DNA from: Lepus europaeus
Lineage: Eukaryota; Chordata; Mammalia; Lagomorpha; Leporidae
Direction: 5' to 3'
NCBI RefSeq assembly: GCF_033115175.1
Contig: NC_084835.1
Location: forward strand, 25,563,858-25,627,857
DNA: 64,000 nucleotides
Shown: positions 12,119 to 20,625 of the stretch, in pieces
How the letters are laid out: each line of letters starts with the position of its first letter
Numbering within the stretch: position 1 is the first letter of the stretch
Program-made: the position numbers and the translations under genes
The notes under the pieces: model-generated
The model's database searches: none
Told to the model about the DNA's origin: nothing
Seen by the model: only the letters and a program-made list of their open reading frames with translations

Positions 12119-12411
12119 GGGGTGGGCGTTTGACATAGCCATTAAGACAAGGGTTAGGATATCTGCCTTCCCTGTTGGCATGCCTGGGTCAGAGTCCTGA
12201 GTCCTGCTTCTGACTCTAGTTTCCTGTTGATGGGAACGCTGAGAGGCAGCAGTGATGGCTCAGGTAACAGGGTCCCTGCCAGCAACGTAGAAGACCTAAA
12301 CAGTGCTCCTGGCTCCTGGCTTTGACCTTGGCCCAGGTCTGGCTGTTGCAGGCATTTGCAAACAAGGGGATAGCAGCTCTGTTTCTTTATCTGTTTTCCT
12401 CAAATATTTTC
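12119..12411 (+). mobile_element. CSINE, type C, inside the MITE
   Basis: Head ggggtgggcgtttgacatag, body ttcctgttgatggg, gcagtgatggc. It lies between aaaagataagttta (12,105-12,118) and aaagagatagttaagttt (12,412-12,429), which I read as its target duplication. Confidence 0.8.
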
Positions 12412-12493
12412 AAAGAGATAGTTAAGTTTGTTTTGGTGCAAAAATTTAAATCCATGCATAGTTTTTCCATAATACACATTTTCCATGAAGTTT

Positions 12494-12612
12494 AAAAATA
12501 TTTATTTATCTGAAAGGCAGATATATATAGATACATAATAAATATAAAATAGATAAATAATATATAAATATAAAATATTTATCTGAAAGGCAGATGTATA
12601 TACATATATATG

Positions 12613-12663
<51 letters not shown>

Positions 12664-12908
12664 CAGCTGCTGGTTCACTCCCCAAATAGCCCCAAGAGCA
12701 GGGGCTGGGCCAAGCTGAAGCCAGGAGCCTAGAATTCCATCCCTGTCTTCACGTGAGTGCCAAGGGCTGAAGCACTTGGGCCATCTTCTGCTGCCTTGCC
12801 AGGCAGAATGCTTTCAAAAGTGGAGCAGCCAGGGCTCAAACTAGCACTCTGATTTGGAATGCCAGCACTGCAGGTAGAAACTTAGCTCGCTTTGCCACAA
12901 GAGCCCCT
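12494..12908 (-). mobile_element. CSINE, minus, with expanded AT/GA tail
   Basis: Starts with T/A-rich tail and a duplicated ttatctgaaaggcagat motif (12,505 and 12,575), then TA and GA tracts, then a normal SINE body to aagagcccctca. Flanked by catgaagttt (12,484-12,493) and catgaacttt (12,909-12,918), a target duplication with one mismatch. Confidence 0.85.
12600..12658. repeat. (TA)n-(GA)n microsatellite
   Basis: Alternating TA/CA run followed by about 15 GA units, grown from the tail region of the surrounding minus-strand SINE. Confidence 0.9.
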
Positions 12909-12923
12909 CATGAACTTTTTAAA

Positions 12924-13013
12924 GAATTTAAATTTAAATAATTTAAATTTCAAAAACATTTTTTGCACCAGAATAAACTTATAATTCAATTTTCTATGGA
13001 CTTTTTGAAATTG
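12924..13013 (-). mobile_element. Second MITE-like fragment, opposite orientation
   Basis: Contains cattttttgcacc, gaataaacttataattcaattttc and ctttttgaaat, the reverse complement of the left half of the element at 34,571-34,698. Abuts the first MITE copy. Confidence 0.4.
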
Positions 13014-13127
13014 TTTTTTTGTTTTTTGCTATATTTGAATTCTTAGATCTAAGTTCAAATTCGGGCTGCACCAGTTACTAGTTGTGACATCTGAGCTTCT
13101 GTGTCCTTTTAAAAAAAAAAAAATTTA

Positions 13128-13447
13128 GGACCGGCCCCGTGGCTTAACAGGCTAATCCTCCACCTTGCAGCGCTGGCACTCCAGGTTCTAGTCCCGGTTG
13201 GGGCGCTGGATTCTATCCCGGTTGCCCCTCTTCCAGGCCAGCTCTCTGCTATGGCCCGGGGATGGCCCAAGTCCTTGGGCCCTGCACCCGCATGGGAGAC
13301 CAGGAGAAGCACCTGGCTCCTGGCTTCGGATCAGCGCGATGCTCCAGCTGCAGCGGCCATTGGAGGGTGAACCAACTGCAGAAAAGAAGATCTTTCTCTC
13401 TGTCTCTCTCTCTCACTATCCACTCTGCCTGTCAAAAAAAAAAAAAA
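13128..13447 (+). mobile_element. CSINE, type A
   Basis: Head ggaccggccccgtggcttaacaggctaatcc, B box ggttctagtccc, tail ctgtc plus poly(A). Flanked by aaattta on both sides, the same site used by the next copy. Confidence 0.92.
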
Positions 13448-13450
13448 TTT

Positions 13451-13770
13451 AGGCCCGTGCCATGGCTCAATAGGCTAATCCTCCGCCTGCAGCACCGGCA
13501 CAGTGGGTTCTAGTCCCGGTCAGGGCACTGGATTCTGTCCCGGTTGCCCCTCCTCCAGGCCAGCTCTCTGCTGTGGTCCAGAAGTGCAGTGGAGGGTGGC
13601 CCAAGTGCTTGGACCCTGCACCCCATGGGAGACCAGGAGAAGCACCTGGCTCCTGCCGGATCAGCGCGGTGTGGCGGCCATTGGAGGGTGAACCAATGGC
13701 AAAGGAAGACCTTTCTCCCTTTCTCTCTCTCTCACTATTCACTCTGCCTGTCAAAAAACAAACAAACAAA
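13451..13770 (+). mobile_element. CSINE, type A
   Basis: Head aggcccgtgccatggctcaatagg and tail ctgtcaaaaaacaaacaaac. It sits between two aaattta copies, so it used the same target word as its neighbour. Confidence 0.92.
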
Positions 13771-14080
13771 ATTTATTTATCTGAAAGGCACAGCTGGTGG
13801 TGGTGGGGGGATACAGACAGATCTTCCATCTGCTAGTTCAGTCCCTAATTGGCTGCAATGGCCAGAGCTGAGCTGCTCTGAAGCTAGGAGCCAGGAGCTT
13901 CCTCCGGGTCTCCCACATGGGTGCAGGAGCCCAAGGATTTGGGCCATCTTCTGCTGCCTTCCCAGGTGCAATAGCAGGGAGCTGGATGGGAACTGGAGCA
14001 GCCAGGACTCGAATCAGCACCCATATTGGATGCTGGCACTGCAGGTGGCAGCTTTACCCACTATGCCACAACACTGGCCC
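13771..14080 (-). mobile_element. CSINE, type B, minus; host of two type A insertions
   Basis: Begins with atttatttatctgaaaggcac and ends with the head at cccactatgccacaacactggcccc. The phrase gtgtccttttaaaaaaaa left of the cluster (about 13,101) recurs as gagtccttttaaaaaaaa right of it (about 14,086). So this SINE was the first insertion, and the two type A copies later entered its tail. Confidence 0.85.
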
Positions 14081-14129
14081 CTTCTGAGTCCTTTTAAAAA
14101 AAAAAAAAGAAAGAAAACTTGAAAAACAG

Positions 14130-14303
14130 AGGGATCAGTGTTATGGCATAGTGGGTAGAACCACCACCTGCAATGTCAGCATCTCGTATGGGTACAGATT
14201 TGAGTCTTGGCTGCTCTACTTCCAATCCAGCGCCCTGCTATTGGCCTGGAAAAGTTAGTGCAAGACAGCCCAAGTGCTTATGCCTCTCTACCCACCCACG
14301 TGG
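14130..14303 (+). mobile_element. CSINE, type B, left half (split by ERV)
   Basis: Head gggatcagtgttatggcatagtggg through cctgcacc-like text ending at acccacgtgg. It resumes after the retroviral element at 16,007. The 3' six bases, acgtgg, are the retroviral target duplication. Confidence 0.9.
14298..14303. repeat. ERV target-site duplication, left
   Basis: acgtgg, identical to 16,007-16,012. A 6-bp duplication is usual for class II (beta-like) retroviruses. Confidence 0.9.
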
Positions 14304-14634
14304 TATTGCAGTGGATTCGTTTCTGAGAGGAGGAGCCTGGTGGGGGCAAGAGGCAAGGAGTCACCACACAGACCCAGGGAGTCAGGTGGAAGCAGGCTTG
14401 AGGTGAGCAGCCCACAGACTCATTTATTTCAGTTGGTACAACAGCTTATATAGCCAAGACCAGCCAATCTGGTCAAGGGGCGGTCTATGCCCCAACCAAT
14501 CACAGCCTGTTGCCAGGCAGTTTCCAAAGCCATCCTATCACAGCCTGTTGCCAGGCAGTTTCCAAAGCCATTCCTGAGTAACTGACACTCGCTTGCCAGT
14601 GGCCACCTTGGCATGGCCTTCTCACTCCACCACA
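14304..14634 (-). mobile_element. 3' LTR, 331 bp
   Basis: Read on the minus strand it begins tgtggtggag and ends ttgcaata (the terminal CA has become TA). It contains a TATA-like box (14,444-14,455), AATAAA (14,423-14,428) and a tandem duplication of 38 bp that the 5' LTR lacks. Otherwise it differs from the 5' LTR by about a dozen bases by eye. Confidence 0.9.
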
Positions 14635-14644
14635 TTTCCCCCTT
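14635..14644 (-). promoter_or_regulatory. Polypurine tract
   Basis: On the minus strand aagggggaaa lies directly upstream of the 3' LTR start tgtggtgg, where plus-strand DNA synthesis is primed in retroviruses. Confidence 0.8.
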
Positions 14645-15693
14645 ATCGTTTATTTTTGAGCAACGGGAGGCATGATTCTTGGCCATACCATTGTTGACCC
14701 CGTTTCCATGTGGTCTCCGTACGCAGCTGTGCCTGTCTTAGGTTGTCCCTCAGGGGATCTTACCCGTCATTGACTAACTAGTGCTCAAATCGAGAGACCA
14801 CAGGATTGCTTGCTCAGATAGGGGTAGGAATGAGCAATAACGGTTATCAGGAATGGCATGACCGCACACAGGCTGTGGGCCATTTGAGTGGCTGACCAAA
14901 GCTAGTGGGGTACACAACAGTAACAGATATGGCTTTGGGCAGTTCCTCAGGGTAGGATGATAGGGCAGGTGCGTCTGCTAACAAGGTGGATTCTCAGTCT
15001 TGTTCAGCTGGTTCTTGTTGGCTGTCAATTGCAGGCTTGATGTTTCTGGCTGGTACCCAAATGGGCTGTTCTGCATTCTCTGGAAAGACACAAGCATATC
15101 CTGGACCCTTGGTTAATAAAAGCCTTTTTACAGGCGTTGGAATCCAGGGCCTGAATTTTGCATACACTTCGACATTAACAGCAAACATGCTGATGGCATG
15201 GGATCTAGCGGCTGCCCTGAGAGCTTGGGGTGTCCGAGTACTGCCACAAATGTGGGGATCCTCACTGGGTGCAGATGGGATGACCTTGCATGAGTTATTG
15301 TGTAGAGGTCCTTTAAGTTCATCCCACAGGTATGTGGGGGGTGGCTGACTAGGCATTGATACCTTGTTTGCTACCTTGTTTTTTTCACCGTCAGAGTTCA
15401 CCTCTCTCCAGTAAGGGAAGATGACTTGGTTCTGAATTCTGGGATGATCAGTCCCTTATGTGAATTCGCCGGGCGAACCGAAAGTAAAAGGAGGAGCCGA
15501 GAAGCGACGTACGCTTCTGGGCGGTGTGTGCCTAACCTGGGGTCACTTAGACCGAGGACAAGGACAAGGAAAGGGGCGTAGGAGGGAGTTCTGTGCTCAC
15601 CCTCACAGAACCGAACAGCACACAAAACACCGAGGGGCCTACTTGCCGACATCCAGGGGGGACCTCGCTGAGTCCGACACGCTGTCTCTTTTT
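14645..15693 (-). pseudogene. Retroviral internal remnant, probably pol-end/env-derived
   Basis: About 1 kb between the polypurine tract and the primer-binding site. A 135-codon minus-strand frame (14,994-15,401) ends with text such as PGYACVFP and PIWVPARNIKP, which resembles the C-terminal part of betaretroviral integrase near the env start. Assignment is by resemblance only. Sequence next to the primer-binding site (15,400-15,690) is probably leader. No intact gene is present. Confidence 0.4.
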
Positions 15694-15711
15694 CAGTCAT
15701 GTTGGGCGCCA
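15694..15711 (-). promoter_or_regulatory. Primer-binding site, tRNA-Lys-like
   Basis: On the minus strand, two bases after the 5' LTR, the sequence reads tggcgcccaacatgactg. The first eleven bases fit the tRNA-Lys(1,2) type site used by many class II elements; the 3' part deviates. Confidence 0.75.
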
Positions 15712-15713
15712 GA

Positions 15714-16006
15714 TGTTGCAGTGGATTTGTTTCTGAGAGGAGCAGCGTGGTGGGGGCAAGAGGCAAGGAGTCACCACACAGACCCCAGGAGTCGGGTGAA
15801 AGCAGGCTTGAGGTGAGCAGCCCACAGACTCGTTTATTTCAGTTGGTACAACAGCTTATATAGCCAAGACCAGCCAATCTGGTCAAGGGGCGGTCTATGC
15901 CCCAACCAATCACAGCCTGTTGCCAGGAAGTTTCCAAAGCCATTCCTGAGTAACTGATGCTCGCTTGCCAGTGGCCACCTTGGCATGGCCTTCTCACTCC
16001 ACCACA
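15714..16006 (-). mobile_element. 5' LTR, 293 bp
   Basis: On the minus strand it begins tgtggtggag and ends tgcaaca. TATA-like box at 15,854-15,865, AATAAA at 15,833-15,838, and a CCAAT-type site (plus-strand aaccaatcac) near 15,902. It has one copy of the unit that is duplicated in the 3' LTR. Confidence 0.9.
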
Positions 16007-16180
16007 ACGTGGGAGACCTGGAAGAAGATCCTGGCTCTTGGTTTCCAACTGGCCCAAGCCAGCCATTGCAGCCATTTGGGGAATGACTCAGCAGATGGAA
16101 GATCTCTCTCTCTCTCTCTTTCTGTGTCTATCCCTCTCTCTAATTCTGACTTTCAAATAAGTAAAATAAATCTTTAGAAA
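16007..16180 (+). mobile_element. CSINE, type B, right half (after ERV)
   Basis: Begins with the second acgtgg and continues gagacctggaagaag, cattgcagccatttgggg, a CT tract and tail actttcaaataagtaaaataaatc. It completes the SINE begun at 14,130. Confidence 0.9.
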
Positions 16181-16303
16181 TTTTTCTCTTAAAAACTGCA
16201 GTAACACACATATAACACAAAATTAACCATCGTAAGTAAGTATTTCAATGGCATTCAGTACATTTACAATGTTAAGCAACCAACACCATTATCTAGTTTT
16301 GGC

Positions 16304-16656
16304 TTTTTTTTTTTTTTTTTTTTTTTTTTGACAGGCAGAGTGGACAGTGAGAGAGAGAGACAGAGAGAAAGGTCTTCCTTTGCCGTTGGTTCACCCTCCA
16401 ATGGCCGCCGCGGTTGGCACGCTGCGGCCGGCGGACCGCGCTGATCCGATGGCAGGAGCCAGGTGTTTATCCTGGTCTCCCATGGGGTACAGGGCCCAAG
16501 GACTTGGGCCATCCTCCACTGCACTCCCTGGCCACAGCAGAGAGCTGGCCTGGAAGAGGGGCAACCGGGACAGGATCGGTGCCCCGACCGGGACTAGAAC
16601 CCGGTGTGCTGGCGCCGCAAGGCAGAGGATTAGCCTAGTGAGCCGTGGCGCCGGCC
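16304..16656 (-). mobile_element. CSINE, type A, minus
   Basis: Long T run (tail) to about 16,330, gacaggcagagtggacagtgag, CpG-rich middle, head agccgtggcgccggcc. Full length; splits L1 copy 1. Confidence 0.93.
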
Positions 16657-16660
16657 TGGC

Positions 16661-16968
16661 TTTTTTTTTTTTTTTTTTTTTAAGATTTAATTTAAAAGGC
16701 AGAAGAGTGACAGAGACAGAGATCGTCCATCTACTGGTTCACTCCCCAGGTGGCTGCAATAGATCAGGCTGGGTCAGGCAAAAGCCAGGAGCCTGGAACT
16801 CCATCTGGTTCTTCCATGAGGGTGTCTGGGGCCTAAGCACTTGGGCTGTCATCTGCTACTCTCCCAGGTGCATCAGCAGGAAGCGGCTGGAACTTGAGCT
16901 AGGGTTCTTATATGGGATGCTGGCATTTTGAGGAGCAGCTTAACTAGCTGTGTCACAATGCCAGTATG
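16661..16968 (-). mobile_element. CSINE, older, minus
   Basis: T run and aagatttaatttaaaaggcag tail, phrases catctactggttcactcccc and gcacttgggctgtcatctg, worn head tgtcacaatgccag. Confidence 0.85.
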
Positions 16969-17004
16969 TTTTCTTCTCCCCAAAATAAAACTCCATACCC
17001 ATTT

Positions 17005-17316
17005 TTAAAAAAAGATTTATTTATTCATTTATAAGTCAGAATTACAGAAAGAAAGAGAGAGAAAGAGATAATCCATCTGCTGGTTCACTCCCCAAATGGC
17101 CACAAGGGCCAGAGCTGGGTCAGGAGCCAGGAGCTTCTTCCAGGTTTCCCACATGGATGCAGGGGCCCCAGTATCTGGGCCATTCCTCTGCTTTTTCCAG
17201 GCCATTAGCAGGGAACTGGATTGGAAGTAGAGCAGATGGACTCAAACAGGCACCCATACGGGATGCTGGTGCTGCATATGTCAGCTTAATCCACTGCACC
17301 ACAGCTCCGGCCCCAA
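17005..17316 (-). mobile_element. CSINE, type B, minus
   Basis: Aagatttatttattcattt tail to head accacagctccggcccc. Target duplication ctccatacccatt (16,991-17,003) versus cccatacccatt (17,318-17,329), inside the L1 3' UTR. Confidence 0.92.
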
Positions 17317-17519
17317 CCCCATACCCATTAAACAGTTACTCTCCATCCTATCATCTCCCAGCCACATGCAATCACTAATCTATTTTCTGGTTCTATGGAT
17401 TTTCTGGTTCTATGGATTCACCTATGTTGAATCAAACAATATGTGGCTTGTCTGCATGACATCTTTCATTTGGCATGTTTTCAAGGGTCTCCTTGTGGTA
17501 GTGTGTATCAGTACCTCAT

Positions 17520-17521
<2 letters not shown>

Positions 17522-17560
<39 letters not shown>

Positions 17561-17802
17561 GGCAGAGTGGATAGTGAGAGAGAGAGACAGAGAGAAAGGT
17601 CTTCCTTTTTGCCGTTGGTTCACCCTCCAATGGCTGCTGCGGCCGGAGCATCGCGCTGATCCGAAGCCAGGAGCCAGGTGCTTCTCCTGGTCTCCCATGC
17701 GGGTGCAGGGCCCAAGGACTTGGGCCATCCTCCACTGCCTTCCTGGGCCATAGCAGAGAGCTGGCCTGGAAGAGGGGCAACCGGGATAGAATCCGGCGCC
17801 CC
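17522..17802 (-). mobile_element. CSINE, type A, minus, left part (split by another SINE)
   Basis: 36-T tail, ggcagagtggatagtgag, then body to agaatccggcgcccc, where a plus-strand SINE is inserted. The rest is at 18,165-18,249. Outer target duplication: gtacctcattctttt (17,511) and gcacctcattctttt (18,252). Confidence 0.93.
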
Positions 17803-18164
17803 TTGCCGGTGCCGCGGCTCACTAGGCTAATCCTCCGCCTTGCGGCGCCAGCACACCGGGTTCTAGTCCCGGTCGGGGCACCAATCCTGTCCTGGTTGCC
17901 CCTCTTCCAGGCCAGCTCTCTGCTGTGGCCAGGGAGTGCAGTGGAGGATGGCCCAAGTCCTTGGGCCCTGCACCCCATGGGAGACCAGGATAAGCACCTG
18001 GCTCCTGCCATCGGATCAGCGCGGTGCGGCGGCCATTGGAGGGTGAACCAACGGCAAAAGGAAGACCTTTCTCTCTGTCTCTCTCTCACTGTCCACTTTG
18101 CCTGTCAAAAATTAAAAAAAAAAAAAATCTGCTAGGAACACATAGGTTAAAAAAAAAAAAAAAA
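17803..18164 (+). mobile_element. CSINE, type A, with 3' transduction
   Basis: Head ttgccggtgccgcggctcactagg to cctgtcaaaaatt plus poly(A) (to 18,127), then 21 bp of non-SINE sequence (18,128-18,148) and a second poly(A). The inserted unit is flanked by agaatccggcgcccc (17,788-17,802) and agaatccagcacccc (18,165-18,179). The extra 21 bp therefore travelled with the SINE transcript. Confidence 0.9.
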
Positions 18165-18249
18165 AGAATCCAGCACCCCAACCGGGACTAGAACCCAGTG
18201 TGCCGGCGCCGCAAGGCAGAGGATTAGCCTGTTAAGCCACGGCGCCAGC
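18165..18249 (-). mobile_element. CSINE, type A, minus, right part
   Basis: Completes the SINE begun at 17,522: aaccgggactagaaccc, gccgcaaggcagaggattag, gttaagccacggcgccagc. Confidence 0.9.
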
Positions 18250-18430
18250 TAGCACCTCATTCTTTTTATGGCTACATGATAGTGCATTGTGTGGATGTAC
18301 CACATGTGATCTATTCCTCTGTCAATGGATATTTGGGTTGTTTCACCTTTTGGCTTTTGTGACTACTATTGCAATGAACAGTGGTGTATAAGTATTTGTA
18401 TGAGTTCTTGCTTTCCATTCTTCAAAGTTT

Positions 18431-19055
18431 GCTAATTTTTACATGAAACACAGAAAGAGAAAGTGAGAGAGTGAGATTTTCAATCCATTGGTTCACTACC
18501 CAATTGTGCAAAATGGCCAAGGTTGGAGGTAGAGTGAAGCCAGGAGCATGGAATTCCATCCAGGAATGCCACTCCCGTGTGGGTGGCAGGGATCTGAATA
18601 ATTTTTAAGTTGTTTTTAATTATTTGAAATGAAGAGCAACAGAGAGAAGAAAGAGACCTTCCATCCACTAGTTCATTCCCCCATTGGTTGCAGGATCCTA
18701 GAATTCCATCCAGGTTTCCCATTTTGGTGGCAGGGTTCCATGTATTTAAGACATCTTTGGCTGCTTTCCCAGGTGCATTAGCAGGAAGCTGGATCAGAAG
18801 CAGAGCAAATGGGAGACAGGAACTAGCATTCTGATATAAGATGCTGTTGTTGCTGGCAGTGACTTGACCTGCAATCCAGCACCACAGCGTGAACTTCAGG
18901 GACCTGAATACTTGAGCCATTATCCACTGCCTCCTGGGATGCACATTAGCAGGAAGCAGGATTGGAAGTGAAGCAGGGACTTAAATCCAGGCAATCTGAA
19001 ACAGATGCAATGATCCCAAGTGACATCTTAACCACTGCAACAAATGTCCACCCCT
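18431..19055 (-). mobile_element. CSINE, type C, minus (outer copy)
   Basis: Two pieces, 18,431-18,598 and 18,899-19,055, end with the type C head actgcaacaaatgtccacccc. A younger SINE lies between them. Confidence 0.8.
18599..18898 (-). mobile_element. CSINE, minus (inner copy)
   Basis: Inserted into the outer type C copy. Flanked by gggatctgaa (18,589-18,598) and gggacctgaa (18,899-18,908). Diverged itself, so the nesting is old. Confidence 0.82.
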
Positions 19056-19099
19056 TTTCTTTCACTTCTTTTGGGTGTACACCTAGGAGTGAAATTTCT

Positions 19100-19449
19100 T
19101 TTTAATATTTATTTATTTATTTGAAAGTCAGAGTTACACACAGAGAGAAGGAGAGGCAGAGAGAGAGAAAAGGAGAGAGAGAGAGAGAGAGGTCTTCCAT
19201 CTGCTGGTTCACCCTCCAATTGGCCGCAATGGCCGAAGCTGCACCAATCCAAAGCCAGGAGCCAGGGGCTTCCCCGGGGTCTCCCATGTGGGTGCAGGGG
19301 CCCAAGGACTTGGACCATCCTCTACTGCTTTCCCAGGCCATAGCAGAGAGCTGGATCAAAAGTGGAGCAGCCGAGACTCAAATTGGCACCCGTATGGGAT
19401 TCCAGCACTGGAGGCAGCAGCTTTAGCCACTGTGCCACAACGCCAACAC
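19100..19449 (-). mobile_element. CSINE, type B, minus
   Basis: Tail tttaatatttatttatttatttgaaag, GA tract, head ccactgtgccacaacgccaacac. Target duplication cctaggagtgaaatttct (19,082-19,099 and 19,450-19,467), perfect, within L1 copy 1. Confidence 0.95.
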
Positions 19450-19762
19450 CCTAGGAGTGAAATTTCTGGGACATAGGGTAATCTGGTTTTTGAAAGAACT
19501 GCCAAACTGTCTTTCTCAGTGGCTATCCCGTGTACATTTCCACCAGCAGCACAGAAGGTTTACATTTTTTTCACATCCTCATTCCTACTTGTTATTTCCT
19601 GTTGATTTTTCACAGAGCCAGCTTACTAGTTAGGGCTTGGTATTTCACTGTGGTCATGATTTGCATTTCCCTAATGACTAATGATGCTGAACATCCTTTC
19701 ATGTGCTTACTGGCCATTTGTATGTCTTCTTCAGAGAAATGTGTTTTCAAGTCTCTTGTTTT

Positions 19763-20069
19763 CTTTCTTTTTTTTAATTTGACAGATAGAGTTAGACAGT
19801 GAGAGAGACAGAGAGAAAGGTCTTCCTTCCATTGGTTCACACCCCAAATGGCTACTACGGCCAGAGCTATGCCTATCCCAAGCCAGGAGCCAGGTGCTTC
19901 CTCCTGGTCTCCCATGTAGGTGCAGGGGCCCAAGCACGTGAACCTACCCGGGCCACAGCAGAGAGCTGGACTGGAAGAGGAGCAACTGGGACTAGAACCT
20001 GGCAGCCATATGGGACGCTGGTGCCGCAGGCGGAGGATTAACCAAAAGCCACGGCGCCAGCCCACAGTT
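19763..20069 (-). mobile_element. CSINE, type A-like, minus
   Basis: Tttgacagatagagttagacagtgag at the tail side, head gccacggcgccagccc. Flanked by tcttgttttc (19,753) and ccttgttttc (20,070). It breaks the L1 ORF2 remnant. Confidence 0.9.
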
Positions 20070-20095
20070 CCTTGTTTTCATGTCAGATGTCATTT

Positions 20096-20452
20096 TAAAA
20101 AATTTATTTACTCTAAAATATAACAAAATAAAATAATAAAAATAAGATAAATAAATAAAATTTATTTACTCAATAGGCAGAGACAGAGAGAGAAAGAACG
20201 AGTGCTCCCATTCATTCTCCAAAATGCCCACAACAGCCATGAGGCTGAAGTCGGGAGCTGGAAAAGCAGTCTACATCTCCTATATAGGTGGCTGGAACCC
20301 AATTACTTGAGCCAACACCTGCTGCTTCTCAGGGTCTGCATTAGTTGGGAGCTGAAATCAGGAGCCAGAGCCAGGAATTGAACCCAGGCACTCTGGTGTG
20401 GGCCTCAGGCATTCTAACCGGCATCTTGACTGCTAGGACAAATGCCCACCAC
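20096..20452 (-). mobile_element. CSINE, type C, minus
   Basis: A/T-rich expanded tail (20,096-20,175, AAATAA units), then tcattctccaaaatgccc, head gctaggacaaatgcccaccac. Confidence 0.82.
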
Positions 20453-20625
20453 TACCCATTTCTAATTTGGATTGCTTGTATCTTTGTCAAACTGTTGGAG
20501 TTATTTATGAATTATTGATATTAAACTTCTATAGGATATATGATTTGCAAATTTGCAGATTTCTTGCACTGTGTAAGCTATCTTTCACTTTCTAGTTATT
20601 GATGTACTAAAGTTTTAAATTTGGG

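Larger units (their letters stand above)
12085..12923 (+). mobile_element. Palindromic MITE-like element, split by two SINEs
   Basis: Pieces at 12,085-12,118, 12,430-12,493 and 12,919-12,923 join into an element resembling the intact copy at 34,571-34,698 (aattaaaagataagttta, ttttggtgcaaaaatt, aaatccatgcatag, ttccatgaa). A type C SINE separates pieces one and two, and a second SINE separates two and three. Probably a non-autonomous DNA transposon, perhaps mariner-like. Confidence 0.5.
14304..16006 (-). mobile_element. Internally deleted class II endogenous retrovirus
   Basis: A 1,703-bp element in minus orientation: 5' LTR at 15,714-16,006, primer-binding site at 15,694-15,711, an internal part of only 1,079 bp, a polypurine tract at 14,635-14,644 and a 3' LTR at 14,304-14,634. 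It is bounded by perfect acgtgg duplications and splits a SINE. The interior is far too short for gag, pro, pol and env together, so it is defective. A complete relative elsewhere in the genome must have supplied the enzymes. Confidence 0.9.
16181..20625 (-). mobile_element. Old antisense L1 (copy 1), broken by many SINEs
   Basis: Pieces at 16,181-16,303, 16,969-17,005, 17,314-17,521, 18,252-18,430, 19,056-19,099, 19,468-19,762 and 20,453-20,625 join in order into one ancient mammalian L1 running right to left. Low-coordinate pieces are 3' UTR (accatcgtaagtaag, ttggcatgttttcaagg, tatttgggttg). The piece ending at 19,762 encodes on the minus strand an ORF2 C-terminal peptide (contains [16 protein letters not shown] and IREMQI). 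No intact reading frame remains. Confidence 0.75.

Noticed and set aside
13190..13202. tRNA-gene-like B boxes (ggttctagtccc) at many sites
   Set aside because: They belong to the tRNA-derived heads of CSINEs; no cloverleaf with an intact acceptor stem was found.
13544..14122. 192-codon plus-strand ORF
   Set aside because: It runs through two SINEs of opposite orientation and their poly(A) tail; the translation is SINE text.
14994..15401. Intact retroviral gene in the mini-ERV
   Set aside because: The frame is short and only partly resembles a retroviral C-terminal segment; the interior is too small for a complete gene set.
16347..16931. 194-codon plus-strand ORF
   Set aside because: Reading of two minus-strand SINEs through poly(T) (Phe run); not a gene.
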